Assembly: GCA_963775245.1 (NCBI GenBank)
Contig: CAVZID010000023.1
Location: 89,611-153,610, forward strand
Direction of reading: 5' to 3'
Source: CAVSWT01 sp963775245
Lineage (GTDB): Bacteria; Bacteroidota; Ignavibacteria; Ignavibacteriales; Ignavibacteriaceae
Length of the DNA stretch: 64,000 bases
In this document: positions 15,231-24,827 of the stretch, piece by piece
Layout: every line of letters starts with the position of its first letter
Numbering within the stretch: the first letter of the stretch is position 1
Notes under the pieces: generated by a model
What the model saw: the letters and a program-made list of their open reading frames with translations, nothing else
Database searches by the model: none
What the model was told of the DNA's origin: nothing
Translations under genes and position numbers: made by a program

Positions 15231-16211
15231 TTACGGCAGTGCTTCTACTCTCTGTGTGTTGTACAATTGATACCATTCTTCTCTTGTTAATTCAATATTA
15301 TTTGCTTCGCAGATTGCTTTTATTCTTTCAGGGTTTCGTGTCCCAATTACCGGTTGGATTTTTGCAGGATGTTTTAATAGCCAGGCTATAGCAATTGCTT
15401 CCTTGCTAACACCTTTTTCTTTTGATAGTTCATAAAGTTTTCTTGCAGTCTTTTTAATTCTTTCTTCAGTAATTTCATTTTCATTTTTAAATGGTAACCC
15501 TTGTGCTAACGGTGACCACGCCTGCAAAGTAATGTTATTCATTCGACAAAATTCAATTGTTCCGCCGCCGGTAATTTTTTGAAGATTTTCTTTTTTGCTT
15601 CCTACAATTCCTTCATCTATTAAATCTGTGTAAACAACATTCATCTCTAATTGATTTACCATTAAAGGCATGCTTAAATATTTCTGTAAAAATTGAATCT
15701 GAAATGCAGTATGATTGCTAACTCCAAAATGTCTTACCTTGCCATGGGTTTTTAATTCATCAAATGCTTTTGCTACTTCCTCAGGTTCAATTAATGGATC
15801 TGGGCGATGAAGCAATAATATATCTACATAATCAGTCTTTAATCTTTTTAAGCTTTCATTAACAGAATTAGTAATATGCTCATAGCTAAAATCAAATCTG
15901 TGTGGAGAAGCTGGATTTGGTTCTCCTGGAAATCTTATTCCGCATTTTGTTTGAATTACAATTTTATCGCGTAAACCAGGCTTCTGTTTAAATATTTCAG
16001 AGAAAACCATATCGGATTTTCCACGGGCATAAATATCCGCTGTGTCAAAAAAATTTATTCCCTCGTCTAAAGCTGTATTTATTGCTCTTAATCCTTTATC
16101 AATAATTTCTTTAGTCAATGGTTCATCTTCCCATATTTCACCAAGGTTCATGCAGCCATAAATAATATTTGAAACTTCAAGATTAGTATTAAATAGTTTT
16201 TGTGTTTTCAT
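15231..16211 (-). CDS. Aldo/keto reductase (YdhF-like)
   Basis: NAD(P)H-dependent reductase of carbonyl compounds, cytoplasmic TIM barrel. The 326-residue protein has the AKR tetrad: Asp in FFDTADIYARG, Tyr in the same motif, Lys in VIQTKCG, and His in ILLLHRPDP. NADPH-binding parts GVSNHTAFQ and IQPVIGTRNPERI are also present. Length and the WSPLAQGLPF segment resemble the YdhF/oxidoreductase subgroup. Substrate unknown. It is flanked on both sides by copies of the dispersed palindrome. Confidence 0.92.
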   Translation of the reverse strand: MKTQKLFNTNLEVSNIIYGCMNLGEIWEDEPLTKEIIDKGLRAINTALDEGINFFDTADIYARGKSDMVFSEIFKQKPGLRDKIVIQTKCGIRFPGEPNPASPHRFDFSYEHITNSVNESLKRLKTDYVDILLLHRPDPLIEPEEVAKAFDELKTHGKVRHFGVSNHTAFQIQFLQKYLSMPLMVNQLEMNVVYTDLIDEGIVGSKKENLQKITGGGTIEFCRMNNITLQAWSPLAQGLPFKNENEITEERIKKTARKLYELSKEKGVSKEAIAIAWLLKHPAKIQPVIGTRNPERIKAICEANNIELTREEWYQLYNTQRVEALP

Positions 16212-16248
16212 TTTTATTCCTATCTTAACTTACGAAAAATAAGTAGAT

Positions 16249-16281
16249 ATAAACCCAGTTTCTTTAAGAAACTGGGTTTAT
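16249..16281. repeat. Dispersed 33-nt palindrome, copy B
   Basis: Perfect 15-bp stem, arms ATAAACCCAGTTTCT and its complement around TTA. Compared with the other copies, A-to-G in the left arm is matched by T-to-C in the right arm, a compensatory pair. It lies 42 nt past the stop of the EamA gene on the minus strand. Confidence 0.9.
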
Positions 16282-16322
16282 TTAGACACCTTCTATAAAG
16301 TAACCTTCAATTGATTTCATAT

Positions 16323-17231
16323 TTAATTACCAGCAAAAGATTTTGCTTCAATTTTCTTTTTGGATGATATGCTAAGCTGAGATAAAATCATTCCCATAAG
16401 CATAAATGAACATCCAACCATTCCTCGCAATGAAATAGTTTCACCTAAAATCATCCATCCTCCCAGCAAACCAAAAACAGATTCAAGGCTAAGAATTATT
16501 GCTGCATGAGATGGCGGGGCATATTGCTGTGCAACAACCTGAAGCGTATAAGCAATGCCCACAGAAATTAATCCACCATATAAAATTGGAATTAATGCAT
16601 TATAAATTTTTTGAAATGTTAAAACTTCAAAAGTGAACGACACCGTAAAACTCAACAATGAACAAACCGCAAACTGAAGAAAAGCAATTTTTATTGGGTC
16701 TACTTTTTTTATTAAAATATCAATAACTATTACGTGCAAGGCCCAAAATATTGAACTGAAAAATACAAGCGCATCTCCTTTTTCCAAAATAAACTTTTCA
16801 TTAACACTTAATAGGTATAAACCTATAACAGCTATTACTGCACTTACCCAGGTTAATGATTGCGATTTGTATTTAAAGAAAATCCCAATAAGTGGAGTAA
16901 GAATTAGATATAACCCTGTTATAAAACCGGCTTTACCCGCTGTTGTATAAACAATTCCTATTTGTTGAAGTGATGCCCCTGTAAATAAAACGATACCCGC
17001 AATAATTCCTGCCCAAAAAATTTCTTTTCTTTTGCCAGCCGGAAAAATATTTTCATTCTGAAATTTTTTTCTCTTATTAAATATTAGTAAAGGGATTAAC
17101 GAGATTGACCCCAGAGCAAACCTAACGGCATTAAAACCGAACGGCCCGATATATTCCATACCGGCACGCTGTGCAACAAATGCAAATCCCCACAGTGTTG
17201 CAGTAATTAATAAAAGTATATTTGCTTTCAA
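16323..17231 (-). CDS. EamA-family (DMT superfamily) membrane transporter
   Basis: Drug/metabolite transporter of unknown substrate. The 302-residue protein has about ten membrane segments formed by two EamA repeats. The first begins LLLITATLWGFAFVAQRAGMEYIGP and the second around VFFSSIFWALHVIVIDIL. The C-terminal repeat ends with the conserved AAIILSLESVFGLLGGWMILGE. The start opens directly into the first helix, as usual. The short lysine-rich tail is cytoplasmic. It is monocistronic, with a repeat-rich gap upstream. Confidence 0.9.
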   Translation of the reverse strand: MKANILLLITATLWGFAFVAQRAGMEYIGPFGFNAVRFALGSISLIPLLIFNKRKKFQNENIFPAGKRKEIFWAGIIAGIVLFTGASLQQIGIVYTTAGKAGFITGLYLILTPLIGIFFKYKSQSLTWVSAVIAVIGLYLLSVNEKFILEKGDALVFFSSIFWALHVIVIDILIKKVDPIKIAFLQFAVCSLLSFTVSFTFEVLTFQKIYNALIPILYGGLISVGIAYTLQVVAQQYAPPSHAAIILSLESVFGLLGGWMILGETISLRGMVGCSFMLMGMILSQLSISSKKKIEAKSFAGN

Positions 17232-17308
17232 GAGAAGTAATGATTAATGATGTTATAAATTATTTGGTTATAATCTATTCGTCATAAATTTTGTAAAACG
17301 AACGAGAT

Positions 17309-17404
17309 ATTACAAAATTGCAAGATTTAAAGATTATCCGAAGGATCCTTTGGACAAGATTAATTAAAGAATCTTGGAATTTTGTAATTTTGAAATCTTG
17401 CAAT
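17309..17404. repeat. Compound A/T-rich inverted repeat related to the IVP element ends
   Basis: Arms 17309-17327 and 17370-17388 match as inverted repeats at 18 of 19 positions. A second pair, ATTGCAAGATTT (17317-17328) and AAATCTTGCAAT (17393-17404), is perfect. Positions 17314-17331 match the reverse complement of 2265-2282 at the IVP element end in 17 of 18. No coding frame lies inside, so it may be a non-autonomous relative. Confidence 0.6.
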
Positions 17405-17436
17405 AGATGACTTGTCTGTGCCGGTTTATATACTAA

Positions 17437-18837
17437 TTAAATCTTAATTGAGTTACACATCTCTTCAACGTCTGCAACTTTTTTAGGAATTTCTTTTTTA
17501 CCCAAAACCCTATGCCCGTTTTTTTCTACTAAGACATCATCTTCTATTCTAATTCCACCAAAGTTTCGATACTCTTCTAATTTCTTATAATTAATGAATT
17601 GCGAAAACTTATTTTCTGCTTTCCACATATCAATTAATTGCGGAATAAAATAAATACCCGGTTCAACTGTTAAAACAAAGCCCGGCACTAATGGTTTTGC
17701 TAAACGTAAATATGCAAGCCCGAACTGATTACTTCGTCCATTTTTTTTATCATATCCAACAAGATCTTCTCCTAGTCCTTCAAGGTCGTGAACATCAAGC
17801 CCCATCATGTGTCCCAAACCATGCGGAAAAAATAATGCATGTGCCCCCTCCTTAACTGCTTGATTTACATCTCCTTTCATAATCCCCGCATCTTTAAGTC
17901 CTTTGGCAATAACTTTTGCAGCATGTAAATGGACATCCTTATATTTCTTACCCGGCTTTATTGCCTTGATAGAATCCATCTGGGCTTTTAATACAATCTC
18001 ATAAATTTCTTTTTGCTTGTCTGTAAACTTTCCATCAACCGGGAAAGTTCTTGTAATGTCGCTCGCATAATGAAGTAATGATTCGGCCCCGGAATCATTA
18101 ACTACAAGCTGGCCTTTCTTCATTAAATTATCGTACGAGTGATTATGAAGGGTTTCACCATGAATGGAAAATATAATTGGAAACGAAATTCCTTTTCCCA
18201 TTGAAGCGGCTATTCCTGCGATTGCACCTGCTATATCTCTTTCATAAATATCAGGACGCGTAAAACGCATTGCATAAGTCTGCATCTCATAAGCAATATC
18301 CATTGCAAATTCTATTTCTTCAATTTCTTCTTTTGCTTTAAGAGACCTTTGTTCAATAACTGTTTTGGTTAGCTTGATTGAAGAAAAATTATTTACCGCA
18401 CTTTGATTTATACCGGATAATTCTGAAAGCCAGGAAATATTTTTGTGCCTATACTGCGGAAGGAAGTGCACTTCTCTTTTATTTTTAATTGCAGTAGTTA
18501 CTATTCCTATTAATTCCGAAAGCGGGGCAGTGTGATTTACTCCTGCCTGCTTTGCAAGGTCTTTTACTTTTGGCTGCGGGCCCATCCAAACTATATCGTC
18601 CATTTCAAAGTCATTTCCATACAATACTTCTTTATTTTCATCAACATCCAATATTGCAGCAAAAGCCGGTAAATCAATTCCCCAATAGTAGAGGAAGTTG
18701 CTATCCTGTCTAAACGAATAAGTGTTGTCAGGATAGTTCATTGGTGCTTCATAATTCCCCATGAATAAGATTAATCCTGAACCAACTTTCTTTTTCAAAA
18801 TTTTTCTTCGTTGAATGTAAATGCTTGAGTTAAACAC
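17437..18837 (-). CDS. Xaa-Pro aminopeptidase (M24B, PepP type)
   Basis: Removes N-terminal residues that precede proline; dinuclear metallopeptidase. The 466-residue protein has the AMP_N domain (SSIYIQRRKILKKKVGSGLILFMGN, YYWGIDLPAFAAILD) followed by the pita-bread catalytic domain. The five metal ligands are visible in order: Asp in VVNDSGAE, Asp in YASDITRTFPVDG, His in FPHGLGHMMGLDVHD, Glu in LTVEPGIYFIP, and Glu in GIRIEDDVLV. No signal peptide. A classical PepP length. The gene is followed by the A/T hairpin and EamA gene on the same strand. Confidence 0.94.
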   Translation of the reverse strand: MFNSSIYIQRRKILKKKVGSGLILFMGNYEAPMNYPDNTYSFRQDSNFLYYWGIDLPAFAAILDVDENKEVLYGNDFEMDDIVWMGPQPKVKDLAKQAGVNHTAPLSELIGIVTTAIKNKREVHFLPQYRHKNISWLSELSGINQSAVNNFSSIKLTKTVIEQRSLKAKEEIEEIEFAMDIAYEMQTYAMRFTRPDIYERDIAGAIAGIAASMGKGISFPIIFSIHGETLHNHSYDNLMKKGQLVVNDSGAESLLHYASDITRTFPVDGKFTDKQKEIYEIVLKAQMDSIKAIKPGKKYKDVHLHAAKVIAKGLKDAGIMKGDVNQAVKEGAHALFFPHGLGHMMGLDVHDLEGLGEDLVGYDKKNGRSNQFGLAYLRLAKPLVPGFVLTVEPGIYFIPQLIDMWKAENKFSQFINYKKLEEYRNFGGIRIEDDVLVEKNGHRVLGKKEIPKKVADVEEMCNSIKI

Positions 18838-19235
18838 GATAGGTTCCTTTCAGCTTATCTTTATGACTAATTTTGTTAGACTTTTATTAAAGACTTCAAA
18901 CTTTATAATTATTTCTATTTAAAATAAGAAATTTCAAAGTTATTTATTGTAAGCAGCTTCAAAAATAAATGAGAAGTTAAAAATCTGATTTAGTTAACCC
19001 ATTCCCTTAAATAAAAGAATCTATTAGAATTACTCGTAAAGTGAAATAAATGAATCTGTTCCCAAATCTCAATACTAAAATAATATCAAAATGAATTATA
19101 TTATGAGGAACTTTTCCGCTATGAAACCGTCATAATTCAACATATTCTTGCTAAACTTTAATTTTTTATTATAACAATATTACTTATTTTTAGAAGCCTT
19201 GTAATAATGAATTTTATTTTTTTAGCGGAGGAAAT
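18838..19235. promoter_or_regulatory. Gene-free divergent region with a weak candidate promoter
   Basis: About 400 nt between two divergent genes. The best sigma-70-like match on the plus strand is TTGCTA (19148-19153), 16 nt, TATAAC (19170-19175), about 60 nt before the next start. A GGAGG at 19227-19231 is the SD of the following small gene. I see no RNA gene or repeat here. Confidence 0.3.
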
Positions 19236-19463
19236 ATGTCATACCGCGAACAGCAAAAACTTTTGGATGAGCTAAAAAAACACGAAAGAAAATTTGACAG
19301 AAAAGAATATGAAGAATACAAGATGTTCGTTAAAAGACAAAAAGATGATGAAGATTTTGATTCTGTTTCAATGAGCCGGCTGAAAGAATTGTATGACAAA
19401 TATCATGTTACAGTGGATAAATCAAAATTCGATTCATTTTTCAAAAAGAAGGCAGATGAATAA
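19236..19463 (+). CDS. Small charged helical protein of unknown function
   Basis: A 75-residue, strongly charged protein, predicted mostly helical (MSYREQQKLLDELKKHERKFDRKEYEEYKMF), with alternating Lys and Glu/Asp and no Cys or Trp. No family recognised. I accept it as real because a near-ideal SD (GGAGG, 4 nt spacing) precedes the ATG and the frame is biased as a coding sequence, although its complement is also open. It stands alone, 140 nt before the DUF2723 gene. Confidence 0.65.
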   Translation: MSYREQQKLLDELKKHERKFDRKEYEEYKMFVKRQKDDEDFDSVSMSRLKELYDKYHVTVDKSKFDSFFKKKADE

Positions 19464-19602
19464 AATTTTAACATTTCAATTTTCCCCAAAATTAAGATGA
19501 ACAAACCATTTAACCCTGCTCTATCTATAAATAAAATTTTTCGCATTGCTAAAAACTCACAAAATAAATTATTTTTGAACTCTTTTTTATTCAGAGGTTT
19601 TA

Positions 19603-22600
19603 ATGAATTATAAGTTAGTAAATAGAATATTTGCAGCTGTTGTTTTTTTAATTTCATTATTTGTTCTCTTCTCAACAGTACAGCCATCGGTTTCGTTTTG
19701 GGATTGTGGTGAGTTTTTAGCTGCCGCCAGATATTTGCAGGTGCCTCATCCACCTGGAGCACCGTTCATAACTATTCTTGAAAGAGTTTTTATGATGGTT
19801 CCATTTGTAACTAATTTGGCTTTACGCGTAAATACATTATCAGTCCTTTCAAGTGCTTTTTCTGTTTTGTTTTTATACTTAATCGCAGTTAAGCTAATTG
19901 AAAATTATAGAGGCAAAAATTACAAAACTTCTATTGAAGCAATTGCTACTTATACAGCCGCAGCCATTGGGGCTTTATCTTTTTCCTTCAGTGACACTTT
20001 CTGGTTTAACGGCGTTGAAGCTGAAGTTTATGCTTTTAGTACTTTCTTATTTTCAGGTATTGTCTGGTTAACAATGATATGGAATGATAAAGCAAATGAA
20101 AAGGATAATGAAAAATATATTTTAATGATAGCTTATTTAATTGGAATTGCAACCGGTGTTCACTTGATGAGCGTGCTGGCAATTGTTCCTGTTGTTATGG
20201 TTATAATGTTTAGAAAATATGTTGATGACGAAGGCGCATTGAAGCAGACTGGTTATATTTTCCTTGGCCACGCTGCTTTAGTAATTATAATCGCATTTGC
20301 AATGTGGGCAGCACAGACTTCTAAAACTGCACCATCTCAAGATGAGTATCAAGCTTATGATGCTAAATTCAAAATTATCATAGCTGCCATTAGTATATTT
20401 TATATGGCTGGGTTCTGGAAAAAATTATTTACACGTAACTCCATTTACTTGCCTTTAATCGTGGGAGGCGTTGCATTGTTTGCAACTTATCCGGGTGTAG
20501 TTAAATTACTTCCGGAAATGATGACAAATATCGCCGGAGATAATGTAGTTATTGGCATTACTATATTTGTGGTGGTGTTAGCTATTTTAGGATTTTTAGT
20601 TAATTACTCAATTAAAAATGATAAAGCAACACTTCATTTAGTAGGAATGTCGGCAATCTTTATTCTGGTTGGATTTACTTCTTATACGATGATAATTATT
20701 CGTGCCAATCAAAACCCGCCGATGAATGAAAACGAACCTAATGATTTTAGTGAGCTAGTCACTTACTTGAATCGTGAACAATATGGCGACTTTCCGATAT
20801 TTAAAAGAAGATTTGCAACCGAACCTCATCAGCAAGGTGTTTATACCAATTATTCAAGTGACCTTGATTTCTTCTGGCGATATCAAATGAACCATATGTT
20901 TACCAGGTATCTGCTATGGAATTATGCAGGGAGAGAAGGCTGGGTTCAGGATGATCATGCTGATGTTGCTCCATTTAATTCTATTGGAAATTTTTTCGGA
21001 AAGATTTTCGATTTACAATTTGCTGGAAAAGTTAAAGATTCACTTTTTGGTGTACCTTTCCTGCTTGGTTTAATAGGAATATTCTTCCATTTCAAGCGAG
21101 ACTGGAAGATGGCTGCTGTGTTTATGGTCATGTTTATTTTCATGGGAATATTTACAGCTTTTTATCAAAACCAGCAGGAGCCGCAGCCAAGAGAAAGAGA
21201 TTATTTTTATGTGGGGGCGTTCTTCGTATATTCAATCTGGATTGCAATCGCTGTGAAGGGTTTAGTTGAACTGGCTTTAGAGAAATTAGAAAAATCTTCT
21301 TTAAGAACCCCGGTCGTTGCTGGAATTTTAGCTCTTGGAATTATACTGGTTCCTGTTAAAATGATAAGCGCAAATTATTACACTCATGATAGATCTAAAA
21401 ACTGGGTGCCATGGGATTATTCATATAACCTGCTTCAAAGTGTAGCCCCTAACGGTATTCTCTTTACTAATGGAGATAATGATACTTTCCCTCTTTGGTA
21501 TTTGCAGGATGTTGAAGGAGTGAGGAGAGATGTAAAAGTTGCAAACCTCAGTTTGTTGAATACTTCCTGGTATATTAGGGAATTAAAAGATAATGATCCC
21601 TACCATGTTGGAACTGTCAAAATGAATCTTTCAGATGCACAGGTAGAAGCGCTTAGCCCTATTCGCTGGAAAGCAACCAACATAACTATTCCGTTCCCGA
21701 ACCAAGCTTCTACCCCCCAAGGTTTAACTGACTTCAAACAAAAATTTGATATTGCAGACAGTACTAATATTAAACCAGGTGGAATTACTTTTAAAATGGA
21801 TCCCACTGTAAATTTTGGAAATGTTCAAGCTTTGCGTATACAGGATATTATGGTTAAGGAAATTATTCAAGCTAACGATTGGGAAAGGCCTATTTATTTT
21901 GCAGTTACTTGCTCTGAAGACAGTAAAATAGGATTATCTGATTATTTAAGAATGGAAGGAATGGCATTAAGACTAGTTCCTGAAAAACGCCCTGCAAATG
22001 GTGAATTCATTGATGAAAAAATCTTAAAAGAACAATTGTTTAATGAAAACCCAGGATACAGCAAAGATTATAAACCAGGCTTTAAATTTAGAGGCCTGGC
22101 AAATCCAAATATTTTCTTTGATGATAATCATGTAAGAATGATGCAGAATTATAGAAATGCTTTTATAAGACTTGCATTAAATTATTTATACTCCGGTAGA
22201 AAGAACCTTACAATAGCAACTCTCGATAAGATGGAAGAAAAAATTCCCCGTGCACATATTCCAGTTGATAACATTGGTTTGTTATATCAAATTGCCAATT
22301 TATATATGGATGCTGGAGCGATGGATAAATACAAAGTGATTGCCGGAGAAGTAGAGAAACAAGCTTTGGAACAAATTGCAACTAATCCACAAGCTGGTAT
22401 TTCACGTTCTTACTATGATCCTTACAGAATTTTACTTTCAATATATGAAAGCTTAAATGAAAATGGAAAACTTTTAGATTTATGGAAACAAATTCAAGGA
22501 ATGTACCCCAACGATCCGAATGTAAAAGCAAATGTAGCACGTTATCAAAAATTGGCTGACCAGGAAAAGAATAAGCCTAATACGGATAGTCTGGCGAAAG

Positions 22601-22623
22601 CTCATTCTGATTCAACCAAGTAA
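19603..22623 (+). CDS. DUF2723 (TMEM260-like) membrane protein, probable lipid-linked-sugar glycosyltransferase
   Basis: A 1006-residue integral membrane protein. The N-terminal DUF2723 domain carries the family motif FWDCGEFLAAARYLQVPHPPGAP (about 28-50), with the acidic Asp-Cys-Gly-Glu loop after the first helix, like the catalytic loop of GT-C enzymes. The human homologue TMEM260 is a protein O-mannosyltransferase, so a role in protein glycosylation is plausible. About 13 membrane helices are followed by a soluble C-terminal half with a TPR-like end (LYQIANLYMDAGAMDKYKV). Bacteroidota-type organisms often carry several such genes. A textbook terminator follows the gene. Confidence 0.88.
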   Translation: MNYKLVNRIFAAVVFLISLFVLFSTVQPSVSFWDCGEFLAAARYLQVPHPPGAPFITILERVFMMVPFVTNLALRVNTLSVLSSAFSVLFLYLIAVKLIENYRGKNYKTSIEAIATYTAAAIGALSFSFSDTFWFNGVEAEVYAFSTFLFSGIVWLTMIWNDKANEKDNEKYILMIAYLIGIATGVHLMSVLAIVPVVMVIMFRKYVDDEGALKQTGYIFLGHAALVIIIAFAMWAAQTSKTAPSQDEYQAYDAKFKIIIAAISIFYMAGFWKKLFTRNSIYLPLIVGGVALFATYPGVVKLLPEMMTNIAGDNVVIGITIFVVVLAILGFLVNYSIKNDKATLHLVGMSAIFILVGFTSYTMIIIRANQNPPMNENEPNDFSELVTYLNREQYGDFPIFKRRFATEPHQQGVYTNYSSDLDFFWRYQMNHMFTRYLLWNYAGREGWVQDDHADVAPFNSIGNFFGKIFDLQFAGKVKDSLFGVPFLLGLIGIFFHFKRDWKMAAVFMVMFIFMGIFTAFYQNQQEPQPRERDYFYVGAFFVYSIWIAIAVKGLVELALEKLEKSSLRTPVVAGILALGIILVPVKMISANYYTHDRSKNWVPWDYSYNLLQSVAPNGILFTNGDNDTFPLWYLQDVEGVRRDVKVANLSLLNTSWYIRELKDNDPYHVGTVKMNLSDAQVEALSPIRWKATNITIPFPNQASTPQGLTDFKQKFDIADSTNIKPGGITFKMDPTVNFGNVQALRIQDIMVKEIIQANDWERPIYFAVTCSEDSKIGLSDYLRMEGMALRLVPEKRPANGEFIDEKILKEQLFNENPGYSKDYKPGFKFRGLANPNIFFDDNHVRMMQNYRNAFIRLALNYLYSGRKNLTIATLDKMEEKIPRAHIPVDNIGLLYQIANLYMDAGAMDKYKVIAGEVEKQALEQIATNPQAGISRSYYDPYRILLSIYESLNENGKLLDLWKQIQGMYPNDPNVKANVARYQKLADQEKNKPNTDSLAKAHSDSTK

Positions 22624-22645
22624 AATTTTGTAAATATCTTTTTAT

Positions 22646-22676
22646 AATAATCCGGCCCTCTGCCGGATTATTTTTT
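22646..22676 (+). terminator. Intrinsic terminator after the DUF2723 gene
   Basis: AATAATCCGGC (22646-22656) pairs perfectly with GCCGGATTATT (22662-22672) around CCTCT; the run of T continues to 22676. An 11-bp stem with U-tract, 22 nt past the stop. The next gene starts 15 nt later, so it needs its own promoter or read-through. Confidence 0.9.
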
Positions 22677-22691
22677 ATTATATAGTTCATA

Positions 22692-23770
22692 ATGAAAAAA
22701 ATATTAATCATAGCACTTTCAGGTTTAGGCGATGCTTTAATGTTTACTCCTGCATTAAAGCTTCTTCGAAATCATTTGCCGGATGCACAGATTGATGCTT
22801 TGGTTATGTTCAAAGGTGTTAAAGATATTTACGAAAGAAACTCCAACATTAATAATATTTACTACTTTAATTTTATTGACGAAGGAGTATTAGCTTCCTT
22901 AAAATATTTATTGAAGCTAAGAAAGAACTATGATTATACCATAAATGTTTATCCATCAAACAGAAAAGAATATAACATCTTTAGTTTTATACTTGGTGCA
23001 GAAAAAAGAGCAGGAGTAAAATATTTAAGAAAAGATTTTCAGAACCTTGGTTTTTTAAACAACGTTAAAATTACTGAAAATGATTCCCTTCATAATGTAG
23101 AAGAAAATATTAAGTTAGCTGAAGCACTTCTTAAAACTCAATTTGATGAAAAACCAGAACTTGAATTTACATTAAATGAAAATGACCTTTCATTTGCAAA
23201 AGGGTATCTTCAAAGGATTAATATAAAGGAAGATGAATTAGTAATTGGATTTCATCCAGGTTCTGCCGTTTTTAAAAATCATATTAAAGAGAAGATGGGG
23301 GCCTGAGAAATTTTCCGTACTTGGACAAAAAATTATTAAAGAATTAGATGGCAAAGTATTAATCTTCGGCGGGCCGGAAGAAAATGACTTGAAGAATACA
23401 ATTAGGAATAAAATAAATTCTGAGAACGTATTTTCAATCGAAACAGGAAATCTTGCGGAGACTGCAGCAATTATGAAACGGTGCAATGTTTTTGTTTCGA
23501 ATGATTCAAGCTTGATGCATGTTGCTTCTGCTTTACAGTTAAAAGTCGTTGCTATTATAGGACCAACAAATCCAAACTATATTCACCCCTGGCAAACTGA
23601 ACATAAAATTGTCCGTCTAAATTTAGACTGCTCGCCTTGCTTTATTTATTCGCCCGCGTCCTTTAATATGTTTTAGAGATGATGTGAAATTCAAATGTGT
23701 TAAAGAGCTAACGGTTGATATGGTTTATAAATCCTTAAAAAACCTTGCTTCACTGAATTATTATTACTAG
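22692..23770 (+). pseudogene. Glycosyltransferase family 9 (heptosyltransferase-like), two frameshifts
   Basis: GT9 enzymes add heptose or related sugars to lipopolysaccharide core or other glycans. Frame 1 (22692 on) has MKKILIIALSGLGDALMFTPAL and IGFHPGS. Near 23270-23285 the frame shifts by +1 within a T5A5 tract, giving RRWGPEKFS, VLIFGGPEEND, and FVSNDSSLMHVASALQLKVVAIIGPT. Near 23652-23660 it shifts by +1 again, to PLICFRDDVKFKCVKELT and a TAG at 23768-23770. Removing one base at each point gives 358 residues, the normal GT9 length. The end overlaps the convergent HiPIP gene by 4 nt. Either two sequencing errors or a decayed gene. Confidence 0.82.
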
Positions 23771-24135
23771 CTCGTCATATTAACTTTTTTAATCCACAGC
23801 TTACAATACCCTTGCGGGCTTATCGGTCCTTTAACCACCTGACATGTTCCACATGGTTTTCCGTTTTTAGGCAAAATAAATAAATTACATGTTCCGCACA
23901 TTTTATCATTGTACGGTGAAGCAACTGTATAGTCATTTGAAGTTCTAGTTGCTAATTCAGCATCACTTAATCCGCTTACATCTGCACACGGTGAATTTGC
24001 TTTTGCGGTTGATTGCGGTAGTTTACCATTATCTTTTCCTCCACATGCAGAAAGTAATGTACTGCCGCCAAATAAAATTACTCCGCCAATAGAAATTTTT
24101 TTAATAAAATTTTTACGATTAATATTTTTTTCCAT
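23767..24135 (-). CDS. High-potential iron-sulfur protein (HiPIP)-like lipoprotein
   Basis: Predicted [4Fe-4S] electron carrier outside the inner membrane. In the 122-residue protein the N-terminus NRKNFIKKISIGGVILFGG resembles a Tat-type signal with RK instead of RR, ending in a lipobox (LLSAC, Cys31). The C-terminal half shows the HiPIP pattern: YNDKMCGTC (Cys80, Cys83), CGTC (Cys95, Cys98), and PQGYCKLW (Cys111), equivalent to the family GWCxxW/F end. One extra Cys (Cys95) precedes the presumed third ligand. The gene stands alone. Confidence 0.8.
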   Translation of the reverse strand: MEKNINRKNFIKKISIGGVILFGGSTLLSACGGKDNGKLPQSTAKANSPCADVSGLSDAELATRTSNDYTVASPYNDKMCGTCNLFILPKNGKPCGTCQVVKGPISPQGYCKLWIKKVNMTS

Positions 24136-24217
24136 ATCTCTACCTAAATTTTTTGCGTTGATTAATCAATTTTGTTTGAAATATAAGTAAGTAAAAATAT
24201 AAAAAAACGTTACTGCT

Positions 24218-24742
24218 TTAAATCACTTTAGTTAAATAAGTAATTATCTCATCCAAAGAGTCGCAGCTTTTTATTAAACCGGTTTTTCTATTTTCATATT
24301 TTAGGCGTTCATCTATAACGGGAATAATTTTTTGCCACATTGAAGAATGGTAAATTATTGGTTTAGCCTTTAACAATTTTTTATTTGCGAATTCCCAAAC
24401 AGCAGCAAGCTCAAGCAAAGTTCCGGTTCCGCCCTTTAATATTACATAAGCATCACCAAGTTCAATCAGCTTTGTAATTTTTTCAAATAAAGTATCACAA
24501 TTTATTTCTGTGGTTATAAATTTGTTTGCCTGCCTATCAAAATAATTTACAGTTACACCGAATACTTCTGCCTTATTTTCAAGTGCTCCTTTTGAAACTG
24601 CTTCCATTATTCCGTAATAACCGCCAGTGCAAACATTAAAATTATTTTTGCCAAGCTGCCGGCCAAGCTGATAAGCAAAATCATATTCTTCATCTCCATC
24701 TTTAGGAAATGCACTACCGAAAACTGTTATTGTTTTTTTCAT
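24218..24742 (-). CDS. LOG-family (TIGR00725-like) nucleotide-binding protein
   Basis: Rossmann-fold family related to LONELY GUY phosphoribohydrolases, which release cytokinins from nucleotide precursors; bacterial members may act on purine nucleotides. The 174-residue protein has TITVFGSAFP at the start, CTGGYYGIMEAVSKGA, and the signature region LKGGTGTLLELAAVWE (PGGxGTxxE in the family, here with Lys instead of Pro). That substitution and the short length suggest a non-canonical member. It lies between the HiPIP gene and a PorV-like gene with no operon partner. Confidence 0.82.
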   Translation of the reverse strand: MKKTITVFGSAFPKDGDEEYDFAYQLGRQLGKNNFNVCTGGYYGIMEAVSKGALENKAEVFGVTVNYFDRQANKFITTEINCDTLFEKITKLIELGDAYVILKGGTGTLLELAAVWEFANKKLLKAKPIIYHSSMWQKIIPVIDERLKYENRKTGLIKSCDSLDEIITYLTKVI

Positions 24743-24781
24743 TTAATAAAATCTACTATGACTTAATAATACAAATGCAGG

Positions 24782-24799
24782 GGTTTTCAATTGAAAACC
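24782..24799. repeat. 18-nt perfect palindrome between convergent-looking gene ends
   Basis: GGTTTTCAATTGAAAACC is an exact palindrome. It lies between the start of the LOG gene and the end of the PorV-like gene on the minus strand, 29 nt past the latter's stop. There is no T-run, so its role as a terminator is uncertain. Confidence 0.55.
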
Positions 24800-24827
24800 T
24801 CTACGGGAAATAATTTTTAATATTAAA

